Part shown: piece by piece, positions 12,801-22,474 of the stretch | Position numbering within the stretch: the stretch's first letter is position 1 | Layout of the letters: each line of letters begins with the position of its first letter | NCBI RefSeq assembly: GCF_001949145.1 | Contig: NW_019091409.1 | Span: 1,011,768-1,075,767, forward strand | Reading direction: 5' to 3' | Source of the DNA: Acanthaster planci | Lineage: Eukaryota > Echinodermata > Asteroidea > Valvatida > Acanthasteridae | DNA length: 64,000 bases | Made by a program: the position numbers and the translations under genes | The notes under the pieces: model-generated | Database searches by the model: none | Seen by the model: the letters and a program-made list of their open reading frames with translations, nothing else | Told to the model about the DNA's origin: nothing

Positions 12801-13959
12801 TATGTGTAAGCAGATTATCTCTTTAAACGCAACTCCTGTCTCTCAAATTAAAGCAATAAGTAGTTTGGTGCTCTTTAGTACTGCTGAAGCTTTTTCTTCA
12901 ATTGCAGATTTTGAAAAAATCCCCTTTGCAATCGTTTAAATGATTGATGTGATTTATTTTTCTATAGGACTGAAATTTTTTCTGAGAAAAAATAGTCGTA
13001 AGAAATTGTCACATTTGTTGATTTACCCTTTATTGTTTTTTTTTCTGAAAATGGATCAAAATGCCTATTTCATATGCTGGCTTGGCTCTGACTTGGGTCA
13101 CTGACATGGAAGGAAAGCAGCAATGCACTGACATGTCTGTCTTCCAGTTTGATGATGCTTTCTCGCTACCTGTCGTCGTTTGGTCTCTAGAAAGAGATCA
13201 AACAAAGAAAAGTGTCTGCATCATCTCAAAGTATAGACTTGCCGATTTTACTGGAAGGAGTACAAACGTGCAAATGTTTTCCTTTTCAACATAGTGTTTG
13301 TTTTTGATGTCAAGATAAATTCATCTCTGCAGTTCAGGGGTTCCAAGTCATTCTTTCAGTTAAAGACAAGAAAAAACTTGTGTAGCTGGAGAGTAATGGG
13401 ATACTTAAGTTGATCAACGAGGCCTTATGGTTTGTAAGAAACGATTTAGGTGTCTTCAGTCGTACCATTTTTTATCATTATCTTTTATTTCTAACCATTT
13501 TTACTAGGTTTATATGTTCCCTTTGGTCATTAAGACAAAATTGCAGTGCCCTGACTTTGTCCCTTTCTGTGGTCTTGTCAGTTTGTCTGGAAGAGAAGTT
13601 TTTTTTTTAATTTCAAGGACATAGTTTAAATCTTGAATAGTCGTAAATGTTTTGATTGCAAGTTGCAGCGTTTACTTGAGTTGAAAGGGTTATTACCATA
13701 GGGCTGTAGAGGATCATCTGGAAGAAAAGATCAGTGACTGACTCTATTTTAAAAGAATAACATGTAGGTTCAGTTTGTATGGAATTAGATATGTAGCCAT
13801 GGCAGTGTATCTTAACGATGTTATACTATTACCTTCTTCCCTCCTGGCCTTTTGTTTTTGGCGGCTTCGTCCTCTCAAACCCGTCCACCGCGGCAGACTA
13901 AATCTCTCATACCCAAACTGCCAAGTCTGGCAAACAGGATGGACTTCTTGGATAAGTGA
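3835..13959 (+). CDS. R7-family regulator of G-protein signalling (RGS6/7/9/11-like), 3' part
   Basis: Exons are 3835-3896, 6524-6640, 8592-8723, 9121-9195, 9446-9650 and, less surely, 13897-13959 (TGA). All have AG/GT borders and the split codons join in frame: CT|G gives Leu, AT|G Met, AG|G Arg, GA|T Asp. The first two exons encode the second half of a GGL domain (KTSKVAEL, then [12 protein letters not shown], as in the NPW..DD..W motif of RGS7/RGS9). The next three encode the RGS box: [53 protein letters not shown]7 proteins pair with G-beta-5 through GGL and speed GTP hydrolysis by Gi/o alpha subunits at neuronal membranes (family knowledge). The N-terminal DEP and R7H exons are missing from the window or unrecognised, so the gene is 5' partial here. 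R7 class is secure; which of RGS6/7/9/11 it matches best is not. Confidence 0.9.
8040..8460. repeat. Degenerate GGCTGG/GGCTTG-rich low-complexity tract
   Basis: About 400 bases contain many irregularly spaced copies of TGGCTGG, TTGGCTTG and GTGGCTT, without a fixed period. It looks like a cryptic simple repeat. It is intronic, just 5' of the RGS exon at 8592. Confidence 0.5.
8592..9650 (+). CDS. RGS domain exons (8592-8723, 9121-9195, 9446-9650)
   Basis: These three exons make one continuous catalytic RGS box. The reading runs from [15 protein letters not shown] through [15 protein letters not shown] and [20 protein letters not shown] to [11 protein letters not shown]. The conserved E-N-L-x-F-W motif and the AQ.HIY.LM..DSY.RFL.S motif contact the G-alpha switch regions in known RGS structures. 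The basic KKK end at the 9650 donor is where vertebrate RGS6/RGS7 also switch to variable C-terminal exons. Intron lengths are about 400 and 250 bases. Confidence 0.92.
8765..8980. repeat. Fold-back (inverted-repeat) element in an RGS intron
   Basis: The left arm at 8765-8832 (agagccgcttaag ... ggttaccag) is complementary, with a few mismatches, to the right arm at 8913-8980 (ctggttacc ... cttaagcagctct). The arms are about 67 bases around an 80-base loop. The form is that of a short palindromic MITE. It lies in the intron between RGS exons 8592-8723 and 9121-9195. Confidence 0.8.
9990..10532 (-). other. Unassigned 180-codon open frame in an RGS intron
   Basis: An open frame runs antisense to the RGS gene from ATG at 10532 to a stop at 9990. 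It contains several basic stretches ([11 protein letters not shown]) and Cys pairs near its end (CMVCASK). I do not recognise a family. It could be a decayed transposon fragment or chance; the plus strand over the same bases is also unusually free of stops. Confidence 0.3.
12435..12776. repeat. Long palindromic fold-back element, arms about 130 bases
   Basis: The left arm at 12435-12563 begins gtgagttaaatttgaataaa and ends ggcaagcttttgcata. It matches the reverse complement of 12645-12776, with scattered mismatches, around a loop of about 80 bases. Internal landmarks such as the AAATCTGGTA..ACTGAGTT block and the GCAATTC..GGCAAGCTTTTGC block are present in both arms. It lies in the long intron before the proposed last RGS exon. 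Probably a non-autonomous DNA element. Confidence 0.85.
13897..13959 (+). CDS. Probable terminal coding exon of the RGS gene
   Basis: After the acceptor CCGCGGCAG, phase 0 continues from KKK with [15 protein letters not shown] and reaches TGA at 13957-13959. This resembles the K-S-L-x-x-K-x-L-x-x-L tail that follows KKK in RGS6-type proteins, which is why I choose it over other candidates. The intron from 9651 would be about 4.2 kb. A possible AATAAA polyadenylation signal lies at 14661-14666, inside an A-rich stretch. A transcript read would settle this; an alternative distal 3' exon near 22475 is possible. Confidence 0.62.
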   Translation, partial: TKSLIPKLPSLANRMDFLDK

Positions 13960-14959
13960 TAATAACGGTACTGGGTTCACATCCCCCCTTCCCACTTCCC
14001 AACCCCCTTTTCTCTAGTTATCCCATCTGCCTCTCTTCTCTCTGTTGAATTCAGTGTTCCATTGGACACACCACACACAGTAATTGTTAGACACGGCTGG
14101 TGTCATATCAAACCCATGGTAGCGTCCGGTGCAACAAGCAATGAACAAGTTTGTGCACGCTTTGAATGTGTAGTCTGTCTGCATGACCGCTCTGTTCCTT
14201 TCCTGCCTTGTGTATTCCAACTACTTCTGGTTTTGCATCATTGATGATTTTCAGTTTGTTTTTTAAGCAAGGAACAGGTGCATGTGACCCAACCTAAGAA
14301 AGTGAGTCACAAGTCGCCACAACCACTTTTGAGTTAAATGGCCCTAAGTGACATTTTGCCATTTTGCAGCCAAGTAATGTCCATTTCATAAGGATGCCAA
14401 ACTGAGCTCTGCATGTATGCAAGTTAGAACAAAATTTGAAAAGGCGAGGGCAAGACTGATTTTGTGGGAACCTTTCACATGTGGGTAGCGTGTTCAGTTC
14501 CTGTTTGCACAGTTAAGCACATGTGGATAACAGCAGTTTGACTAGGCTAGTTCCTCTGCAGCTTTGGAAGACATGCCTCAAACTGTCAAGTCCAGTGCAA
14601 GCATGAATGTGATGACAACTTACAAAAACAGATTCATGCCCACTCCCCCCCCCAAAAAAAAATAAAATAAAATGTGAACAGGTGTGATGTGGATCAGTTT
14701 GTATAAGTTTGAATCATAGAGCAAGTTGAGACAATCTGTATTAGCTGTAATGACAACTCTCTTTTTCTAAAGTTTTTTAAGAAAAAAAAAACTTAATATG
14801 AAAGAATATGTACTTTTGACAGAAAGAATAACTTTCAAATGTTTGCTGCCCCACTGTCAATTCAATAAGTCTCCAGAATGTTGCAGTTTGCATTTGCTGG
14901 TTGCATGAACAAAGCATGTTTTCTATCCAGGGTATGCTTGAATGTTGTACAGTAAGTAC

Positions 14960-15207
14960 TTGGGTCATTCCTTGAGGTTGGGGCACAATTTGTGACGGTG
15001 TCCTTGTTATATGGGCAACTTTTACAACCTGTTATGACCTGTAGAGTAAGTCATTTACTCCGTAAAAATAACAACACCTCTTTATTCAGCCTTGGAAGAT
15101 ACATAATTTGGAATCCACATGCAAGGAAATATCTGTTCGTTTTTACAGAACCCACGTAACAAAGGACACCGTCACAACTTGTGCCCCAACCTCATGGAAT
15201 GACCCAC
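14960..15207. mobile_element. MITE-like element with inverted termini of about 55 bases
   Basis: The left end near 14960 reads tgggtcattccttgaggttg and continues through gacggtgtcctt. The right end at about 15155-15207 is its reverse complement (aaggacaccgtcac ... ggaatgaccca). The total length is about 250 bases, with an AT-rich centre and no coding capacity. It lies downstream of the proposed RGS stop codon, so it may be in the 3' untranslated region or beyond it. Confidence 0.85.
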
Positions 15208-16096
15208 TTGCGTCTGCACTTTGGAATTAAATTTCAGTTGCATGATGGGAAAATTATTAGATTTGCCTGGTCTTTTTTAACCCTTTTTTGGTGCATGCAT
15301 ATGTTGATGTGAACAAGTAACCCAAACTTCAAATGATTTCAGTAGGAAAGGCAGATCTCAAAACTGGTGGCTGGTTCACGTATCTCATATTTTTTTGTCT
15401 TCTCATTTCAATGATAGACAGGCTGGTTAGTCAGTTTTTTGTAAATAAGTTGTCAGATCATTTCCCAGTTGGTATAAAGTTACAATCCTAAGGTTTGGGG
15501 CTTGTTTGCATGATTTGTGCATGGTTGGACATTAGAATAAAAAAATATTTCCTCCTTTTTTTCAATCCCCTGAAATTTAACCCTGACAGATCCGACAAAA
15601 ATGTTGATGAACAGATAACGGTGAACAGAAATCCAAGTTGATTCTGTTTAGGGAACATTCCTTTCTGACGCCTCTGTATCACCAATCTGTCCCTGACTCT
15701 GCTCGTGTGTCACCCAGATGCTGTCGTAGAAACGTCACTGTGGCTTAAAGCACATCTGCAAATTACATGAGTCCACTCATCCCTGTATGGCATGTGCATG
15801 ATCAAGAATATGCCTCTTGCTTGATGAATATGTGCATGACAAATGATTGACGGAATGAATGACATCATTGCTACATGTATTTGAATAGCATGAAGACCCC
15901 GCCTGCATGTGAATGGTCATAAAGTTACTAATAGTTGAATACTAACATGTTAAGGAAAACAAAGGATGATTTTGAAGTCAAATGGAATGATATTTCAAAC
16001 TAGGTTTATTTCCATATTCCCTGGAACAGACACAACTCATAAGTCAAAATGCACATCCATAAACTTTGTGACTCTTTGAAGACATGCAATGGAAGC

Positions 16097-16243
16097 CACA
16101 CCTGGAAGCTCAGCTCCCACACCTGGAAGCTCAGCTCCCACACCTGGAAGCTCAGCTCCCACACCTGGAAGCTCAGCTCCCACACCTGGAAGCTCAGCTC
16201 CCACACCTGGATGCTCAGCTCCCACACCTGGAAGCTCAGCTCC
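16097..16243. repeat. 21-bp minisatellite, seven copies
   Basis: Seven head-to-tail copies of CACACCTGGAAGCTCAGCTCC, nearly identical; the sixth has GATGCTC in place of GAAGCTC. Because 21 is a multiple of three, all six frames stay open, which yields spurious repetitive peptides such as PHLEAQL and VWELSFQ. Confidence 0.97.
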
Positions 16244-19200
16244 CACACATCACTCTATCTACAAAACAAACTTTATTTTGGAATGGCATACATCACGTCA
16301 GAAATTCTGTTGGGGAATAACAACAATGTTTGCTGCATGTTTGAAGTATGAACTGATGGTTCTTCATTGCCCGTGTCATTGATTCCTGTGGCAGTCTCTG
16401 CAATGGAAGAGACAGCAGCGTTACACCACTGGGGGATTGAGCCTACATTATTCAACATCTTTACTGCCAAGGATTTGGGCTTGTGTTACTTGTAATTAAA
16501 AAGAAAGTTAGTCATTTGTCTTTGTACTTTTGAGAACTTGGTTAGAAGTGGCGTATAAAATCCCATATGTTTTTAGGCTGCACTAGCAATTGGTCAATTG
16601 AGTAGAGAGGATTAGAGAACATCTGCAGCAATCCACATTTGGGAACGCACTGTGACTGAGGATTGTCTTTTGTTCCTGAAGCAGTCAAACAAAGAGTTGA
16701 CAAAGTGCAATTTAAATTGTCAGACCATTTGAATTTTCAACCAGCGTGGTGAGCATTTCTCAGATGTTTCTTGTTTCTTTTACTGGAACTGTGCTACAGC
16801 AACAGTGTGAGCAAAGTCCCCCCCCCCCGATGCTTGTACTATAGAATGTTTTCACTACTTCTCTCCTTACATTGCAGTCACTTATCTAACTTAATAATTA
16901 TGGTTAAATTTTACCCGCATTTGCCAATTGGCTGTAAATAACGCAGAAGAAGTGATGAGGTATGTAGTTCAAGAGTTCCATCACTTCATCTTCCTGAGCT
17001 TTTCTTGTTGGTCAGTCTGTGTCTGGCTTTCGCCTCTCTGGCATTGCCACTGCACCAGTTACTAATAGCTGCACATCTCACCAGATTGTAGGGCAAGTTT
17101 GGGTACAGACTAGGGTTGAACCCCTAGTCAAGTGCTTTTGAACAGTGCATATCCGCAGTACCGGTACACCTTGAGCATCCCACGTTGAGCTATTTTTGTT
17201 AAATCTCATTGTCACGTTTGGCTGTTTGCTTCAGTTCTCACGGCGGCGTACATGGTCAATGGCATCCTTGGGACAGGTATCTTCGTGCTGAGGTTCCCTC
17301 TATACTTGCATGTGATGTTGATAGCCATCAGTGCAATCATGCCCCATGGCCGGGTTCCAAATGATCAATGAGATGGTGCCAACCATCTATTGTTCAGCAA
17401 ACTATAGTCCCCACTCAAACTTGCTTGTAGAATTCGTACACCAGTAGAATAAGAACTAACTTCTAGATGGTGGTAATTCTTACAGTCATGTGGATGATGT
17501 TTCTTGTATGCACATGATACAAGGGCTTAAAAGGCCTAATAGGCTCACTGTAAACTTTGTTAATTAGCCTTTGTGTATTGCCTCCAGAAATTTTAAACAA
17601 AGCCTCACATTTAAAAATAGTGCAAAAACAGTCCATGTTCTGAGATTTTTTGCATGATGTGTGGCCACTAATAACATTTGAAAGACTGCTGGTCATGAGA
17701 ACTTGTATTTTCATGCAGATTCTAAGCCTGAGCCCATTTTTGTGACAATGAGGTCCCGTGATACCTGTCCAGATGGTGCAGGTCCATGCCCGTCTACATG
17801 TGTGTTTTATAAACTTGTAGAATGCATTGTGCTGTTGCTGGCTAGCCTTTCACTGTATCTGCTCTAAAGGCTGTTAAAGTGACTAATTCTCCTGGCATTT
17901 CTGTGAAACTACAGTTCTTGGAATCCTCTCTTGTATCCCAATTTCCCTCAACTCATTCAGTTTGTTTCTTTCCTTTTGAGACAGGAATAGATCATTGTTT
18001 AATGGGCAGCAATTTATGTGTCATTTTGTTAGGTTCAATGGGGATACATGTATACATGTCATCCTTGTCAAGCTGAGAGTCCATCATTTTTATGCACAAG
18101 AGTGTGTGGCAAACTCAACAAGGGTTCCATTTAACTTTTCAGCACACTTGTCTTTGTTTACTCAGGGTTGAATCTCACTTTTTGCTTGAATTTGCTGTAA
18201 CCTTGGTGTCAGTGAAGATTGACCCATCAACACATTTCATGTTTAGCATGGATCAGGAAAGAGCTCTCAAGGACTGTACAGTATGTTTGAACTTGAAACA
18301 AGTCAGACTGTATGTTAAGCTGTTGCTGTAACTAAAAGGGAAATTCACTGAGCAGATCACGGCCACAAGGGAAATAACAATGCCAGTGTAGGGACATTTC
18401 ACAATTATTGACTGGTGTAATGTGGGATATCTGAAGGACTCTAACTATTCACCTCAGGTGCTGTGAATTCCTGTGAGTGTTAGAAACACCGTATCCTATG
18501 TCACAGCAATCTGTAATTGTTTTTTTGTACCTCTGTCTTGAATCCTTTGCTCTAATTTCCACTCCTGAAGTGACTAGTGGCTTGGCCCGTTGCTTTACAT
18601 GCACAGAAAGTTTTGCAATGCCCATGGACCCAGCAGATCATTTAATTTGCACAATTTTGATCTTTTGATTGCACACGTCTTGCTCGAAAGAGACATTTTT
18701 ATGTCCCAACATCATATTAAGGAACTGATGTGAAAAATTGATATCAAGTAAAATGGATCTGGCATGCATGTAGAATCACTATTGTAGAATCTGGTGTTGA
18801 CAGAAAAATGAAAGTGCTCCACCAACAGTTGATCACATCACATGAATGCCAGTTCACTGCTCCAGCAGCAGGTTACTCTTACGAAGTGAATGGTCGCAAA
18901 TAGCGCAGTACCAGTGAATGCAAGTAGTCTGGTTTGTAGACCCTACATTATGGTTTGGACTGTAGGGCAAGGACTAGTCTGTGATATCATAATCTAATCT
19001 GCACAAGGATGTGGGTAGTACGCGTTTTTTTTGACCTGTCATTTGACTTTTCTGAGCCGATGAAAATACAGTATTAGTAATAGAAGTTAATGGATAGAAG
19101 TAATATAAATATTGCCGTGGCAAATATCTTGCAGAAAATGATTCGCTTAGCCAAAAATGGCGAGCAGATAATTTATTGTGTGACCTGTGCTTGATTGCAG

Positions 19201-20379
19201 TTTCCAAGCCAACTGAATTTTTTATTGTTAAGTTGCTGAATGTTTACATCTTTTTGTGAAGCAGGGATTGGCTACATGTAGATTAACACTGGAGTTTGGC
19301 AATAATACTTGTTGCCAAGTAGCTTGCCTGTCCCCACTGAATTCTGTGCCCTTCATTTCATTTCAATTTCATTTAATAGCTGCCAAGCAGAAGATACGTG
19401 TATTTCTTACCAAATTTACATCTCAGTTTACTGTGTTCCACTGTAAACTTCTCAGGAGTCCTCTCTTTATTTTAATCCTAAACCAGGGTAAAAATGAGGC
19501 CAATTCTAGACATTTGCTGCTTTCAGCAGGTAGTGATTTTTAAGGCAAGTCTGATCAGTACTTGAAGTAACCTCATACTGAAGATGAAGGCGTACATTGG
19601 AGGTCTTGTCTTCTGAAAGAGTACAGAAATGGGCGTCCATGAGGGACGAAACTTGTAAACAAAGGAAGGCCTTAAAAAGTAATTCTGCGGCAGTCAATTC
19701 AGACGTTGAAATTTGTACACACTGGCCACGTTACATAGGGATTTTTTTTTCTTCTGAGAGATTCCACTGTATTTAGTGTACTTCCAGCTTTTTTTCCTGC
19801 AGCAAAATTAGCATGATTTTCAGCATAAGGAAGCTGCTGCAATTGTGATCTCATATTAAGTTGTGCTCCAAACGTCTTATATTTTGCATCCCCCCATCTT
19901 CCAAATATGGGCCTGACTTCAGCTAGGAAAGTTTATTTGACAAGCAGTGGCATTCCCTCATGGAATAGTTTAGTGCTGTAGATTTTGATGCAAATGGGGC
20001 ATCCCTCTTACATAGGTCCAATATCTGTCCGAGATTTTGTTCTTGTACAGTGCAGAGTCTAAACCAGTTTTTGCAAGAAGGAAGTTCAAAACTTTCACTC
20101 CCTCCCCCCATAAAAATTGTCAACATTTTGAAGTAAGTTTCATGTTTAGTTGATATCGTTCAATATTTAGTTGCTCTGTTGCTTGTGGGGATTGCTTGGC
20201 ATTAGATGCCTTTAGATATTGATTACTTCGGTAACGTTAACATTCTGGCTCCAAAGGTGCCGGTCTGAAAGTTATGTATCAATACGTAATGCTTCCAGTT
20301 CCCCTCAAAATACAAGTTGCCCTTCTTCACCTTTCCACAACATTATGCAACATCCCCAGCAATCCTACCATCACGGAAT

Positions 20380-20760
20380 ATCTACTCTGTTCTTTTTTTT
20401 ATTGATTGGATATCCATATCCTATCAGTGACATTGGTTGATTTCTTCATTGCATATTAGTTGATAACCACCACTAGTAGATATCCACATTTGTTCATAAC
20501 ACTAGTGGATATCAGCACCGTGCCACAGCATTGATGCATTCCTTAATCACACTGATTAATATCCACACCCCTTCATTACCATTGCCTAATATTGACATCC
20601 TTCATGACACTAATTGATTTCTTAGTTGATATCCACATCCCTTCATCACAGTAATGGATATTCACATCCCTGCTCAGCATTGGATGTATGTCCACTTTTC
20701 TTTGCACCATTAGTGGATATCCACGTACCCATTCATTTGTTGATATCCCAGCCACCTCAG
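20380..20760. repeat. Degenerate array of GATATCCACAT units
   Basis: The core GATATCCACATC (with variants GATATCAGCACC, AATATCCACACC, GATATTCACATC) recurs about ten times, usually followed by CCTTCAT and a CACTAG or CATTAG block. Spacing is irregular, around 35-50 bases. This looks like an old, decayed tandem repeat. Confidence 0.75.
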
Positions 20761-22249
20761 TGTGCCGATTCCATGTAGCTCTTGACTTTCATTGCAGCAT
20801 CCACACTAACATGTCATCACGCCTTCACCCTCACCCTTAACTCTTTATATTCACCCTAACCATTTTTTCCCCTGACATTTAGCAATGGTCGTTTGGCCCA
20901 CCTAGTGCAGTCATTAATTAGACTGTCACAGTAATACGCTACTAACACTTAGCCCTGCCAGTATAGCTGCCAGTATTGACAATGACATACTAGTGGACAG
21001 ATAGAAAGATAATGGAACAGACCAACTGACAGAGGATTAGACAGTGGCAGAAATATGGCCACCATGTGATCAATAAATGTACTAACAGTTTGACATGTAA
21101 CTCAAAAAGTGGACAATTAGCCGTGCTACATGTATCTCACTAACAGACAAGCTATAACAAACAGATACTGACAAACCAACTACCTTTTACCTTTGTTTGA
21201 GTGGTGTTTTCGTTTTGGGATTGTTATTTTTGTTTTTTGTTTGGTTTTGAGTTTTGTTTATATATTTCATTTTATTTTACATTGTTTGTTTCTGGTTTTC
21301 CCCCTTATTCCACATAGTCAGTGTTTGTCCAGTTATGCCCACCCCCCCATGAATTGGTTTTTATACTGTGTTGTTCTAATTTCTTTGATTTAGTTGCTAA
21401 GAAAAACAGCCTGCTAACAAAATGAATGAATGTGTTGAATCTTGGCAAACCCTGAACCCCTTGAAAACTGATGTTGTCATGGTAATTACTTGCATTTGTG
21501 ATGAGTTTTTGGTCTCATCTTTGATCAGGACAGCCAGTTGGGCAAAAGGAACATGAAAATGATGAAGGAAAAAATTCATTGGAGTTATTGGATCAAGGGG
21601 GAACAAGGTTGAACAAACATTGCAGTAGTTTAGAGTGCAATCTTTGATTCCTTTTTCCCTGTTCAAGAGATTGTCACTCACAATGCAGAGGGTTTCACTA
21701 AAATGTGATGGAGGTTTTTGGGTTTCGTTGAGCAAGTCTTAGGAATGTGGCTCTTTTTCAGATACAACCCAACACCTGTCTTCGGTTTATAATGGAGTGT
21801 TGTCAGTATTATGGAGTCTGTTTGATCATACAGTAATCGTAGCATTGTTTTTGTGAATCCATATACAGTGTGTCCACCCGAATTCCCATGTGTTTATTTT
21901 AACCAACTACTTGTATTGAATTTAATTTTGGTATTTTTATTTGTCATCAGCACAGCATAAGTGCATAGCTATTCTGAGTTTGGTGGTTCAGAACAGTGTC
22001 AAACAAGATTTCCCTTCCTGATAATGCATATCGTACATGTAGCACTTCTGTGGAATTTCAGTATCTCTGTTATAAAAACAAATACACATCAATCATGTTC
22101 CAGAGATGTACATAGCATCTTTGATGTTATGTTATACACAGACTATGATATACCAATAGTGTTGAACTCCTCCTACTTTTTGTTTCGGAAGTGTATTCGA
22201 AAGGTAGAGCAAAAGCACAATTTGAAGTTCGTTTTTTTTGATTATCTCA

Positions 22250-22474
22250 TAACAATATCTTTGTTATTTTTTTTCTTTTCCCTCTCTTACTGTTGCTGTT
22301 CTCTCTTCCTCCCCTCACACTCTGACCTACTCCTCCCCGTCTCCCAACCTGATCCACTCCTCTCTCTTGCACCTACCCCTCTCCGTGGTGTCTTGTGGGT
22401 CCTGTCCCCTCCCCCTTCTCCTCCTCCTGTCTCACTTTGTCTGTGTCCTCTCCTGCTCCTTCTACAGCAACAGA
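22250..22474 (+). other. Long polypyrimidine tract ending in a strong acceptor-like CAG
   Basis: More than 200 bases are almost entirely C and T, ending TCCTTCTACAG at 22474. Downstream, one frame stays open to TAG at 22626-22628 (phase needing one upstream base). The frame in direct phase with the RGS KKK exon is open only to TGA at 22514. This could be an alternative distal RGS exon or only a pyrimidine microsatellite. Confidence 0.35.

Noticed and set aside
16006-16382. Overlapping open frames on both strands with repeated peptides
   Set aside because: They come from the 21-bp tandem repeat, whose length is a multiple of three; no splice or start context supports coding.
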